Source: Palaemon carinicauda | Taxonomy: Eukaryota; Arthropoda; Malacostraca; Decapoda; Palaemonidae | Direction: 5' to 3' | NCBI RefSeq assembly: GCF_036898095.1 | Contig: NC_090726.1 | Span: forward strand, 34,323,957 to 34,387,956 | Length of the DNA stretch: 64,000 nt | Part shown: positions 1 to 11,085 of the stretch, piece after piece | Numbering within the stretch: the stretch's first letter is position 1 | How the letters are laid out: the number at the start of each line of letters is the position of its first letter | Made by a program: the position numbers and the translations under genes | Notes under the pieces: model-generated | Database searches by the model: none | What the model was told of the DNA's origin: nothing | Seen by the model: only the letters and a program-made list of their open reading frames with translations

Positions 1-1109
1 GTGTAGCAGTCCTCATAAAGAGTCTGGACGTCTTTTAAATAAAATGAAGCGAACACTGACTTGCTCCTCCAAAAGGTCGCGTCCATAATACTTCGAAGGG
101 ATCTATTTTGATTAAAAGCCACCAAAGTCGCTATTGCTCTCACGTCGTGAGTCTTGACCTTAAGCAAACTACGATCCTTCTCACTTAAATGAGAATGTGC
201 CTCCTGGATTAAAAGTCTAACAAAGTAAGATAACGCATTCTTAGACATGGGCAATGAGGGCTTCTTAACGGAGCACCATAAAGCCTCAGAACAACCTCGT
301 ATTGGTTTAGTTCTAGACAAGTAAAACTTAAGAGCTCTAACGGGGCACAGCACTCTTTCAACTTCATTACCTACGATCTCTGAAAGACTAGGTATTTCAA
401 AAGATTTAGGCCAAGGACGAGACGGAAGTTCGTTCTTGGCCAAAAAACCAAGTTGAAGAGAACATATAGCTTTATTCGTCGAGAAGCCGATGTTCTTACT
501 AAAAGCATGGATCTCACTGACCCTTTTAGCCGAAGCCAAGCTCACCAAAAAAAGTGTCTTGAGGGTAAGATCCTTCAGGGAGGCTGAATTTAAAGGCTCA
601 AACCTGTCTGACATTAGGAACTGTAGGACCACGTCTAAGTTCCAAGCAGGAGTTGAAATACGACGCTCCTTACAGGTCTCGAAAGACTTAAGGAGGTCTT
701 GGAGATCTTTGTTATTTGAAAGATCCAAGCCTCTATGCCTGAAAACAGAAGCCAACATGCTTCTGTAGCCTTTAATGGTGGAAGCAGAGAGGGAGCGACC
801 GTTTCTCAGATACAGGAGAAAATCCTCAATTTGCGCTACAGAGGTACTGGAGGAGGAAATAGAGGAGGACTTGCACCAATCTCTAAATACCTCCCACTTC
901 GACTGGTAGATCTTGATTGTAGAGGATCTCCTAGCCCTCGCGATCGCTCTGGCTGCCTCCTTCGAAAATCCTCGAGCTCTTGAGAGTCTTTCGATAGTCT
1001 GAAGGCAGTCAGACGAAGCGCGGGGAGGCTTTGATGAAGTCTCTTTACGTGAGGCTGCCGTAAGAGATCCATCTGTAAAGGTAGACTCCTTGGAACGTCT
1101 ACCAGCCAT
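1..1109 (-). CDS. DIRS tyrosine recombinase, C-terminus cut by window edge
   Basis: The YR of DIRS elements acts in place of a DDE integrase and is thought to insert a circular DNA copy in the nucleus without target duplication. The frame starts at ATG 1109 and stays open to base 1, at least 369 codons. By eye: an N-terminal SAM-like core-binding part near residues 50-150; the first catalytic Arg in AKRVSE (R196); the box HDVR (H321, R324); and the probable nucleophile Tyr in SFYLKD (Y357, bases 39-41). WNLDVVL and LASAKRVSEIH are typical of DIRS YRs. It overlaps the RT/RNase H frame by 274 bases in another frame. It is the only undamaged gene of A1. I checked the frame codon by codon and found no stop. 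Confidence 0.93.
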   Translation of the reverse strand, partial: MAGRRSKESTFTDGSLTAASRKETSSKPPRASSDCLQTIERLSRARGFSKEAARAIARARRSSTIKIYQSKWEVFRDWCKSSSISSSSTSVAQIEDFLLYLRNGRSLSASTIKGYRSMLASVFRHRGLDLSNNKDLQDLLKSFETCKERRISTPAWNLDVVLQFLMSDRFEPLNSASLKDLTLKTLFLVSLASAKRVSEIHAFSKNIGFSTNKAICSLQLGFLAKNELPSRPWPKSFEIPSLSEIVGNEVERVLCPVRALKFYLSRTKPIRGCSEALWCSVKKPSLPMSKNALSYFVRLLIQEAHSHLSEKDRSLLKVKTHDVRAIATLVAFNQNRSLRSIMDATFWRSKSVFASFYLKDVQTLYEDCY

Positions 1110-3037
1110 AGAAGTACCTCTGTGAACCACTCTCTCGCGGGCCAGAGGGGAGCAACCAACGTCAACCTTGTCCCTTCGTGAGAGGCGAACTTCTGCAACA
1201 CCTTGTTGAGGATCTTGAACGGTGGAAATGCGTAAGCGTCCAGGTGAGACCAGTCCAACAGAAAGGCATCTATGTGGGCCGCCTCTGGATTTGGGACTGA
1301 AGAGCAATAAGTCGGGAGCCTTTTGGTCACCGAGGTCGCGAAGAGATCGATGGTGGGTTGACCCCAAGTCATCCAAAGACTCTTGCACACATCCTTGTGG
1401 AGGGTCCACTCTGTAGGGATCACCTGACCTCTCCGACTGAGACAGTTCGCCAAGACGTTCAACTTCCCTTGGACGAACCTCGTCAATAGTGAGATGCCTC
1501 GATCTTTTGACCAGATGAGAAGGTCCCTTGCGATGACGAAAAGAGCGTGGGAGTGAGTGCCTCCTTGCTTGGAGATGTAAGCCAAGGCCGTGGTATTGTC
1601 CGCATTCACTTCTACCACCTTGTTTCGAAGCAGACTCTCGAAACTCGTCAATGCTAAATGGACTGCCAACAGCTCCTTGCAGTTGATGTGAAGCCTCCTT
1701 TGGTCTGCCGTCCAAAGACCCGAGCATTCCAGACTGTCCAGAGTCGCCCCCCAACCCAAATCCGACGTGTCTGAAAATAACACATGGTTTGGGTTCTTGA
1801 CTGCCAGAGACAGACCTTCTCGAAGTCTTATATTGCTGTCCCACCAGTTCAGGCAAGTCTTGACTGGCTCGGAGATCGTGATCGAGACCGCCTCCAAAGT
1901 TTTCTCCTTGTTCCAATGGGAGTCTAAATGGAACTGGAGAGGGCGTAGGTGAAGTCTCCCTAGAGAGATAAACTGTTCTAGGGATGAAAGCGTCCCTAGG
2001 ATGCTCATCCAGCTTCTCACAGAGCAATGGTCTTTCTCTAGCATGAGACGGACTTTGAGTAAAGCTTGCTCTATCCTGTTGGCAGACGGAAAAGCCCGAA
2101 AAGCTAGACTCTGTATCTCCATCCCCAAATAGAGAATCGTTTGGGAGGGAGTCAGCTGAGACTTCTCTATGTTCACCAATAGGCCCAACTCCTTTGCAAG
2201 ATCCAACGTCCACTGTAGGTCCTGCAGACAGCGATGACGGGACGACGCTCTGAGTAACCAGTCGTCCAGGTACAGGGAGGCTCTGATCCCCGACAAATGT
2301 AGGAATTTTGCTACATTTCTCATGAGCCTCGTAAAAACAAGAGGAGCAGGGCTGAGGCCGAAGCACAGTGCTCGGAATTAGTACACCACATTCCTGTATA
2401 CAAACCTTAGATATGGCTGAGAATCTGGGTGTATAGGAATGTGGAAGTACGCATCCTGCAAGTCGAGAGAGACCATCCAGTCTCCCTCTCTGACTGCTGC
2501 TAGAACGGATTAGGTGGTCTCCATCGTAAACTTTGTTTTGACAACAAACACGTTGAGAGCACTGACATCCAGCACCGGCCTCCAACCTCCTGTATGCTTT
2601 GGAACTAGGAAGAGACGGTTGTAAAACCCCGGTGATTGAAGGTCCGAGACTTTCACCACCGCCCCCTTCTCTAGCAACTGAGACACCTGCAGATGTAATG
2701 CCTGTCTCTTCGACTCCTCTCGATACCTGGGAGAGAGGTCTATCGGATCTTTTACTAGAGGAGGTCTCCGTACAAAAGGTATTTTGTAACCCTCCTTTAG
2801 CAACAAAACAGACTCTCGGTCTGCACCCCTCTTCTCCCAGGCCTGCCAGAAGTTGGTCAATCTGGCCCCTACTGCTGTCTGAGGACGTGGGCAGTCAGAC
2901 TCTGCCACGGGAGGACTTAGATCCTCTCCTCTTACCTCTCTTACTATCGGCACGAGAGCCTCCCTTACTGGGAGCTCTGCCACGAAAGGGAGGGATAAAC
3001 CTTGTCGCTGGAGTATCAAATTTAGGTCTGACGACAT
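836..3037 (-). pseudogene. DIRS reverse transcriptase / RNase H, two nonsense codons
   Basis: RT and RNase H copy the element RNA into DNA. The frame runs from ATG 3037 to a stop at 836-838 and is cut by in-frame TAA codons at 2510-2512 and 2378-2380. Motifs in order: FLVPKHTGGWRPVLD near 2570-2610, SLDLQDAYFHIP between the two stops (the motif A aspartate), FGLSPAP, then SLYLDDWLL (catalytic YLDD) at about 2255-2285. RNase H follows with SDTSDLGWGA, a CKELLAV segment and ADNTTALAY. After it comes the DIRS-typical PTIDLFAT segment. The 5' end overlaps gag by 143 bases and the 3' end overlaps YR by 274 bases, each in a different frame. All three parts keep one frame, so the lesions are point changes only. 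Confidence 0.92.
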
Positions 3038-5452
3038 AAGAGGACGAAGGTACAGCCTTACGCGCAGACGTGGCCATCAAATCATGAGTATCCTTCTGCA
3101 CTAGAGACGCTGCGATATCCTTAATCAACTGCTGCGGGAACAGGGCAGAAGACAAAGGCGCAAAGAGCAGTTCTGACCTTTGACAAGGAGTGACACCTGC
3201 AGACAGGAAAGAACAAAGAGTCTCCCTCTTCTTAAGAACTCCTGCCGTAAAAGTAGCAGCGAGTTCATTAGAGCCATCTCGGATAGCCTTGTCCATGCAG
3301 GACATAATTTGCAGAGAGACATCACGGTCTGCTGAGGAGATCTTCCTGCTCAAGGCTCCCAGCGACCAATCCCAAAAGTTGAAAACTTCAAAGGCCCGAT
3401 AAACTCCTTTGAGGAGATGATCTAGGTCTGAAGAGGACCAGCAAACCTTCGAGCGTCTCATGGCCAGACGACGAGGAGAGTCTACGAGGCTTGAGAAGTC
3501 TCCCTGGGCAGAGGCAGGTACTCCCAAGCCGAGAACTTCTCCCGTGTCATACCAGACGCTCGCGCGAGAAGCCAGTTTAAAAGGGGGAAAAGCAAAAGCT
3601 GACTTCCCCAAACTCCTCCTGGTCATTAACCAGTCGCCTAATAAACGCAAAGCTCTCTTAGAAGAGCGAGAGAGCACTAACTTTGTGAACAACGGAGTCG
3701 AAGCAGCTAGGCCCAGCGTGAACTCTGATGGTGGCGAACAAGGAGCAGCAGACACAAAATGATCAGGAAAAAGTTCCTTAAAAATAAGCATGATCTTCTT
3801 AAAATCAAGAGAGGGCTGAGCAACTTTAGGCTCCTCTCCATCTGAAAAAGTCCCCAAAGGAATATCAGTTGGAAGGGGATCAACGACTTCCTCATCCGAC
3901 GGAACTTCGTCCGACAACTGCCGAGTCTCGCGATACGGAGAGACATGTCGAGGAGGCAACGCTTGACAGGCTATGTCAACATGCGACGGAGCAGCAGCAA
4001 CAGCTGAGGAAACGACGTCACGCCGCGGCTGCAAAGACTGAAAGTCTTGTGACTGACAAACAACAACAGCCTGAGTTGATTGCCGTTCGACATCACGTCG
4101 AGACTGCATTGACTGCAGGGTCTGAGCAGGAAAAACAACCTCCGACTGCGGTGACAGACGCTCAACGTCACGTCGGGGCAACGGAGTCGGTCGACGAACG
4201 TCAGTGCGAGGCTGCGGTTACAGCTGCTGAACGTCAGCTCGAGACTGCGGCAAAGGGGGTTTCACGTCACGTGACTGACGTGAATGACGAGGAACACGAT
4301 CAGAATCGCGTTTAAAAGCACTACTGTAGAAACATTAGCGCTAACATCATAAGGACGAGAAAACGCTCGTTTAGGCGGCTGAAGGCCAGAGTCACGCTTA
4401 TCGTACTGGCGAACCGCAAGCAAAGGATCATTGCGAACCTGTTCATGCTCGTAATCTTCCATTAAGGAGGAAAGTTTAGACTGCATGTCCCGCAGGACAA
4501 CCCACTTCGGGTCAACGGGAGTCGGAACGGGCCGTGACGTCGGTAACGTCTGTGCATGCGAATCATCGCACCTACCGAGACCCTCGGACTCCGTGTTGCG
4601 TTCTCGCTTAACAGGCGAACAGCCATCCGATGACTTCAAGTGGTCAGAGCTGCCCCAATGGCTACAGCCAGGACGCTGGACCTGTCCTGAAGGGACTGAC
4701 TTGTGCTTTAAGGGTCTAGAAACCTTACGTCAAGGTTTCTTATGCGACAAGTCGTCGGAAGACGAGGAGAACTTAGTCTCCCCCGTCTTATGGTAAGGAC
4801 GTTCTTGATGAGAAACGTCTGATACCAAAGGGGGAACGTCTGTACGTCGGTTTACACCTCTCGCTCCCTTAAGTCCTACGACATTCCTTCTCCCTGGTGC
4901 AGGGGAGCCTGAAAGAGGTCTCGGACTAGGGGAGCGACAAGCACGAACAGACGAACCCTCGGTCGCAACACTAAACACATTTTGCACACTTTCAACTTTA
5001 CCACTTTGATTTTCTACTTTAGCACTTTGACACTTTAACAACTTGACATCGGACATAAGCTGGTTCCTGTCCGAGGCTAAGGTTTCAACCTTTTCACCTA
5101 ATGCTTGAATCGCTAAAAACATATCGCGCATTGAAGGTTCATGAGTGCTAATAGGGGGTTCAGAAACTACCACCACAGGGGAAGGATTAGGTTCAGGGGC
5201 ATGGGAGGAGGAAAATTCTAAAGATATAGATGAGCTTCTCCTCACCCTATCTCTTTCGAGCTTATGAGTATATTTTTCATACTCTAACCACTCGAATTCC
5301 GACAAAACCACGCACTCCTCACACCGATCTCCTAATTGGCAGGATTTACCCCGGCAATTAGAACAAACAGTATGAGGGTCGATAGAGGCTTTGGGAAGAC
5401 GTTTGTTACAATCTCTCGCACATTTGCGATATACAGGAGAAGGGTCAGCCAT
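2895..5452 (-). pseudogene. DIRS gag-like ORF1, interrupted
   Basis: The first gene of A1 should encode the RNA-binding structural protein. I chose ATG 5452 (MADPSPVY) because a Cys-rich segment follows at once (CSNCRGKSC...CEEC), which looks like a zinc-binding N-terminus. The frame then meets TGA at 4730-4732, continues to about 4320, shifts frame near the CTACAGTAG stretch, meets TAA at 4218-4220, and then runs open from 4181 to a stop at 2895. Between about 4280 and 4000 the protein is repetitive, with RRDV or ADV motifs every 10-25 residues. The C-terminus is basic (GKRRGSKSSRGR), as expected of a nucleic-acid-binding tail. The family is assigned from position and context, since gag proteins are poorly conserved. 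Confidence 0.8.
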
Positions 5453-5816
5453 TATGAACAACCAGAGAAAATCCAAAGTAAAGCCAAGTTCATCAACAAA
5501 AAAACAAAAGCAAAAAAAGGTTTCAAGAGTTTTATTGAAGAAACACACCAACACAGCGAAAGCCAATAAAACAACCAAAACAAAGTACTTCACCAATTCG
5601 GTAGAAAACTCGAGGTCTAGAGCGAGCGGAACCAATGTTGTCGGTGACACCGACAGAGAAGAACTGGAGTGGTTGAGAAGTATATGCGGTATCTGGCCGA
5701 TAGTCGGCGCTGGTGGGCACACCCGCAACCTTCATGGCGATCGCTCGCGAGTTTTTGGAATCTGTCGGGCCGTCGGAGACGTCAGCTATTTACAGTATAT
5801 ATTCACCGGCTAAGTA
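5453..5816 (-). other. 5' leader of DIRS A1
   Basis: The leader upstream of gag ATG 5452. It contains a 17-base near-palindrome TGTCGGTGACACCGACA (5638-5654) and a T-rich stretch just before gag. The gag frame is open further upstream to 5728, but that part is hydrophobic and unlike gag. No ITR is visible before the junction at 5816/5817. Confidence 0.5.
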
Positions 5817-6180
5817 TGACAAATTCGAAGATAATTTGTATTTTTCCTAACCATACAAACCTTAGCTATTTACAGAGGGGTTACCTTTTAGCGCAGCTGA
5901 AATGGCGAGCCATTAGAATTTAACGAGGGTGTATTACCCCCGCGCTAGTTAGCGGGGGGGGTAGGGGAGTGGTAGCTAGCTACCCCTCCCCCCACTCACA
6001 CACAGATGAATGCTCACTTTCACTTAGAGGTAGGACTTGTCTTGGGGGACAGGGCTGGCGGGCAAATATGTGTAAATTGCTAAGGTTTGTATGGTTAGGA
6101 AAAATACAAATTATCTTCGAATTTGTCATTTGTTCCGTAACCGAAATACAAACCACGCTATTTACAGAGGGTGACTTACC
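5817..6180 (-). repeat. ICR plus right ITR of DIRS A2
   Basis: In element direction, 6180-6129 is complementary to the outer left end (TTGTTCC...CAAACC...CTATTTACAGAGGG). At 6128 it switches to TGACAAATTCG..., which is complementary to the outer right end at 5817-5866. The right ITR body (about 6035-5862) is an inverted copy of the left ITR at 13158-13320. The TGACAAATTCG/CGAATTTGTCA arms, about 48 bases each, make the 312-base block look like a hairpin element. The same junction, TTTGTCA then TTTGTTCC, recurs inverted at 29285/29286. Confidence 0.88.
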
Positions 6181-6700
6181 CCTTAGGTAGGGTGGAAAGT
6201 CCCCAGCCATACTGGCTTTGGCTTTACCCGGGGACTCAGAATCCGAGTGAGTCGCACTCCAGAAAAGGAGTCCCTGCACCTCACAAGTTCCTTGCTCCGC
6301 AAGGAACCATGTGGCCTACGTAAGCTTGTGTGTGAAGGAAGATGTGTGACCCGTCCTAGGCAGTTGACCTGGAGTTCCACAAGGAACTCTGGGTTAGGAC
6401 GTTCCCAATACCACCTCGTCAGGGTATGGGGGACGCGACAGTATTGACTCAATACTCGGAACACAAGGAAGCATGGTTTACCTGCAGAGGTTCGAGGTCA
6501 GCTATGCAGAGACCAAGATGCTGCTTCCCCGTAGAGGGGATGATGAAGAAAGAAGTAAGGGCCAGACATACTTCTTTCGTTCATGCAGACTAAAACCTGA
6601 TAACAATGCCCTCAACCTTCTGCTACCTGTCCAAAAAGGAGCCTGAGGTTAGACCAGCTGTTGTGTAGCCACCACAGAGCGATAGAAAACGTATCGAGAC
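6181..6700 (-). other. 3' region of DIRS A2
   Basis: Aligns by eye with 28770-29240 in A3 (for example AATACTGT followed by CCATACCCTG, and GCGTAGGCCACA). It covers the last YR codons and the 3' untranslated region. No open gene. Confidence 0.7.
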
Positions 6701-6999
6701 TCCTGTGGGTCACGCCCTGCAGGAAGCGGGCTGCGAAGGTCATTAGCCGCTTCCAGACTCCAGCTTGTAGCACCTGCGTCACAGAGTAGTATTACTCGAA
6801 GGCGAGGGACGTTGCGATGTATCCAACATCGTGCTGTAGGGCGACGTGACGGGGGAGGGTCTGGAGACAGGTCGAGATGAATGTCCTTGAGTCCGGGCTG
6901 AAGAGGTATACTGGTGACTCTCCCCCATGTCCTCCTTGTGCTCCCAAATCGGCTGCAACTGAGGACAAACTGCAGCTGTTCCCAGCGCTAACCTCTCGA

Positions 7000-8710
7000 T
7001 TTCTTTACTGGCAAGAAAGAGAAGGTCTTGGGACATCAGATACAGAATGGAGACTCGAAATCTTGAATGAATCGGACCGAAGGGCCGGGACCCCCAGATT
7101 CTGAGTCTAGCCAACAACTCAGGAGCGAGCCTGAATGTTGCCTTCCCCTCTTCCTTAGAAAGGGGGGAGTCGTAAGAGACCAAGAAGATTGCTTACACAC
7201 TGGCCGTGGCCAGAGTGAGCAGGAGACCCAAGGCGGAATACAATCCGAGGCCTGTCGTAAAGGGTCTTGAGAAGATCTCTTAAAGGACTAAAAGTCCGAG
7301 CCATGCTCCAAGTTGGAGGTCTTCCTCCGACTAGGGCAGGGACGATCGTAGCTTCGCATGAGCGAGGATAGATCCAGCGGACAGGAAAAAGTTATTCCTT
7401 TAAGCCAGAAGGTCAGGGAAAGGCTGAGCGACAGGCTTCATTGCCGAGAGCGGAAAGGATTTTCCTCCCGCCGAAAGGCAATAAGACGGTTATTGCTGGA
7501 GAAGAGGCCTCAAGGGAAGAGGCATATCTCCCACGGCACCAACCGCCTTAGACTCTTCACTTTGCCTGGGAGACCCCTGTGGATGACTATCGCAGATGAC
7601 GCGACCTCCGTACCGCGACTGTAGCGGGTTGTCTCTTCTTGAGGAGGAGGCGTAGTGTCTCCAGGCATGAAGCCGAAGCGACGCCCCGGTTCGGGAGAGA
7701 TGTCGCAGTGTGGTTGCTTGAGTAGTCTGCGCCGTGAGAGAAGCTCTCCCGGGAGTTCCGTCAGGGGAAGCAGAGGGTCCAGAAACCGTTCTGCGCATAG
7801 TCCCAGTGGAGCTCTCCCATTGAAAGGTTGACAGACAACCTGGTCTTGTTGAGACCCATTGTCCACAGACAAAAAGGAGGGAAGACGCAGGCGTCGAAGT
7901 TGTCCCACCATCACCAGAATGCATCTTGCCAGAGTCTCGGGGTCTGAGACTGGGGGGAAGAATAGCGGAAGCTTGAGGTTCCAAGCTGTCGCGATCAGGT
8001 CCCCCAGACCAGTACTTGCTGGTTACCCAAGGTCAAAGACCCCCAGGTACACTCTCTCTACGAGGCTCTGCTCGGATAGTCTGAGAGAACATTCCCCTGC
8101 CTGGAATGAGAGAGCCGATGGTGGTATTGAGAGAATCTCAATCATCCCGGTATCTCTACTGCAAGATGTGAAGGTGTGAAAATGCGTCCCCAGCTGGTTA
8201 GAATACGCCAGAATCATGAAGTCGACGCGCACGGGGCGACTCGGCAGGATCTGTAGGATCTGTAGAGGGGCCAGACTAAGGCCCCTAAGTCTGCCTGAAT
8301 GATGGAGAGGTATCCTTCAGGTCTTGACCATAGGCCTGGACCGGAACATGCCCCCCCCCCCCTTTCCTTTGACGAGTCCGAGAACAGCATCAAGAATGTG
8401 GGGAAAGGACGAGAATATCCACTACCATCAAGAGGCTCCATAGGTCAACACCCATTGCAGGTCTAATAGTTCCGCTGGTCCCATAGGGGCCAGGAAGTCC
8501 GGTTAAACATTGCCTGAAGCCACCGGAACTTGGATCGCCCCATATGGAACTTATCCTGAGGCGACCGTTCGGACTATAGACGGGTCAATGAGGAAAGGAG
8601 AACTAGGAAAAATTCCAAGGTAGGGCTGAAAGCTCTGCTTGACTGAGAACAGGTACTGCGACTCTCCTCAGTCTTGCCACAGTCAACCGAAAGGAAGGCT
8701 CGGAGGATGT
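7000..8710 (-). other. decayed pol region of DIRS A2
   Basis: The expected place of RNase H and YR. Short minus-strand open stretches exist (for example 7490-7984), but I cannot align them convincingly to RNase H or YR motifs. Assigned by position only. Confidence 0.4.
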
Positions 8711-8818
8711 GGTAACAGAATCTGGCGTCCCCAGGTGGTCACCCATCCAAGTACCGACGTTGCTTAACCTCGCTGGACGGACGAGAAGCGGGGTTTCCAA
8801 CGTGGTAAGGCCGTTGAC
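8711..8818 (-). pseudogene. 5S rRNA-like sequence inside DIRS A2
   Basis: Read on the minus strand, this 108-base stretch follows 5S rRNA from end to end. It begins GTCAACGGCC.TACCACG, continues with TTCTCGTCCG, GGTTAAGCA.CGTCGG and TACTTGGATGGGTGACC, then CCTGGG, and ends ...CTGTTACC, where 5S ends CTGTTGGC. Compared with the general arthropod form it lacks about 10 bases (the GCCCGGTTAG part) just before TACTTGG. The box C region GGATGGGTGACC is intact, while the terminal stem is imperfect. It sits between RT remnants EYLAMIL and RAFLSVD. A1 and A3 have no such sequence at that point. No T-run terminator follows directly. It is a pseudogene copy, not an array member. Confidence 0.85.
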
Positions 8819-9180
8819 TCAATATCATGGCCAGATACTCCAGATGTTGAGGCAGAGGAAGAGAAGGCTCCAAGCAAAATACCATGAGCCCACACTCATG
8901 GTAAGCATCCGGAAGCTTGTCCCGGCGCTGAAGAAGGTCGAACCCGAGCCTACCGGAGTTGACCAGCCCTCCAAACAGCAGAGGAGGCGGAAGCCTGCAC
9001 CTGAGTGGCCAAGAGGAAGGCAGGGAGAGTTCTCTGGGGAAACAAACCTGCTATGCCACGGCGGGATAGCCACACTGCATCATAAGCAGGAATACTTGCA
9101 GTCTAGGCTGAATTCGACGAGCACCCTGGAAGATGGATGGAATGGAAACTGAAAGTACCCGTCCTTCCGATCCAGGGTTT
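8790..9180 (-). pseudogene. remnant of DIRS reverse transcriptase in A2
   Basis: On the minus strand at 9178-9120 the translation gives TLDRKDGYFQFPFHPSS, matching RT motif A of DIRS elements (consensus-like LDLKDAYFQ.P.HPSS). A TGA follows in frame near 9080. Another frame at about 8895-8825 reads GLMV...QHLEYLAMIL, matching the post-YLDD segment EYLGM. The catalytic YLDD itself is not visible. Several frame changes separate the motifs, so no protein can be made. The RT frame resumes as RAFLSVD just beyond the 5S-like insertion, which places that insertion inside the RT gene. Confidence 0.75.
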
Positions 9181-10702
9181 AAGGAGTCCTGTCGCCTCGT
9201 TACCAGTCTGATCGATTCTGCTGGTCTACGCTGGCCGAAGTTTGTTCGACAAACTTGATCAGGGCTGAGAGGTCGACTACGGACATCCCCTCTCAGATCC
9301 TTCCTACAAGAAAGGATCGACTGAGGAGGCCGGGGGTGAAGCCGTCGATGATCCTAAGGAAGACCTTCGCCTAAGGTATGGATCATTCTGCCCAACCGGG
9401 CAACTCTGCTGACGCTATGGCATAGAGGTTCAGAGACACTGAATTCGCTGACAGAGACGGCAGGCGCGATATCCTTGGCTGATCACAGAGATTGTGCGGG
9501 AATGGGCATCGGGAAGCTGTCATTCGGATGAGTAACCTTAAGCATCCTCCCAGCGAAAAACCTGCAATCCTAGAGTTCGTGAACTCCTTAGGACTATGCC
9601 CCCCCGGGAGAGTCTCCCGTGCCATCTGTTCCTGACAGGAGGAAACTGCAATTGGACACCTTGTCCCAGTTGTCGTAGCCGATAACTTAGGCCGACGTGG
9701 TTGAAAGAAAAGGGCGCTGGAGCCCTGCAGAGTCTGGAAGAAAGCGCCTTGGAGGAGTGAAAACGGAAGTCGATTTCCTCCGCACAGCCGCTGTCAAAGT
9801 CTCTGTCCTTGGGCACAAACAAACTCTTCTCAAGGATGGAAGGGTGTCTGAGGTCGTCGACCTCCACAGATGAGACACCCGAAGGAAGCCCTCAGTCAGC
9901 GCGTCCAGATGGTACAACATCGAGCTTGTCCGCAAGTTAGATACTTAACGACGAAAGGCCAAGGTGCCTGAGCTCGAAAGGAGGAAAGTACCCATGATCT
10001 TCCTGTAGCTTCTTTGAACCAAACCTCGGGCCGTAACCGAGGAAGGTAAGAACCTGGTAAGCTCCCAGAGGAAGGGGTAAGCAGTCACCCCTTGTCCGAT
10101 GGAGAAATCTCGAACGGAAAGCCCCCCCGCCAAAAATCCTTCCAGGGAATGACGGGGAAGGGCTAACCCAGGTTCAGGAAAGAGGAGTGTTGCTCAGATC
10201 TCCCTTAAGTTTCTCCTAATCTTGCAAGTGCCATGCTCTGCGTTTACGGGGTGAGGCCGTGTTCTGGAAATACGCTCCAGAAGAACTCGCCAGGCTGGCC
10301 ATGCTGCGAAAACCCCATTGGGAATCGTGGTCGCAATCGCCCTGGAGCTCGCGCGACGGTAATTCAAAGATTTTCGCGTGGGCTAACGTGGATGCGCCCA
10401 TGCGCGGTAACGCAAACGAAGGTGAGCGAAGGAGCGCAGAAGGAGGGCGAGCGTGGTAGGAAGGGCGAGAGCTGGTGGTCGGCGAGCGATAACCCATAGA
10501 CGAGCAATGGATACTGCAAGAAATAAGCCGACGTTTGTGCGAAGAAACACTGTAGGTTCGCGCGACGGAACACCATCCGTCCGCGCGATGGAAAACCGTT
10601 GGTTCGCACGTGGGCGAACATTGGAGAGCATGGGCGCGGACGCGCATGAGCGTAGACGTGCAGGCACGTGGGCGTGTGGGCGCGCGGGCGCGCGGGCGCA
10701 CA

Positions 10703-10822
10703 GGCGAGCGGTCGCGCGGGCGAGCGGTCGCGCGGGCGAGCGGTCGCGCGGGCGAGCGGTCGCGCGGGCGAGCGGTCGCGCGGGCGAGCGGTCGCGTGGG
10801 CGCGCAGGCGAGCGGTCGTGAG
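10703..10822. repeat. 16-bp minisatellite
   Basis: Six contiguous copies of GGCGAGCGGTCGCGCG at 10703-10798, the last with one change, plus another at 10807. The flanks (10660-10702) are related GGGCGCGC repeats. The unit is not a multiple of three, so each frame cycles through all three readings. It has no stop on either strand, which creates Arg/Ala/Gly/Ser-rich shadow frames. Confidence 0.95.
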
Positions 10823-11085
10823 GGTGGGCAGGTGGATGAGCGTGAGTCCGAGGCGGCGAACGCAAGCGTTAGCGCGATGGCGAGGAAACGCGCTGCTGCG
10901 TGGGCGAGGAATACCGCTGGCGATATGGATCAACAAGCGATCGGTGGTGTGCTGGTGAGCGCTAACGCGCAGGTTGGCGATGGCGCGTTGTATTATGCCG
11001 ACGCGATGGTCGAGCAGCATGCGCAGGTGAGCGATGGCGAGCAGTATGCGAAGGTGAGCGATCGCGAGCAGCATGTGCAGGAGGG

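Larger units (their letters stand above)
1..5816 (-). mobile_element. DIRS retrotransposon A1 (partial at left edge)
   Basis: A tyrosine-recombinase retrotransposon read on the minus strand. Its order is 5' leader, gag, RT/RNase H and YR, each overlapping the next in another frame, as in DIRS elements. The right end (ICR and right ITR) lies outside the window. The left end abuts the outer end of the A2 right ITR at 5816/5817, and I see no left ITR of its own. Damage on the coding strand: TGA at 4730-4732, a frameshift near 4320, TAA at 4218-4220, TAA at 2510-2512 and TAA at 2378-2380. The YR frame is undamaged. All four stops could come from one C-to-T change in CGA or CAA codons. Confidence 0.93.

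Noticed and set aside
5453..5728. Upstream extension of A1 gag to the ATG at 5728
   Set aside because: The extra 92 residues are hydrophobic and phenylalanine-rich, unlike gag, whereas MADPSPVY at 5452 is followed by the Cys-rich segment.
6480..6500. GGTTCGAGGTC as a tRNA B box
   Set aside because: No A box at a suitable distance and no cloverleaf. The same applies to similar motifs near 28212 and 57395.
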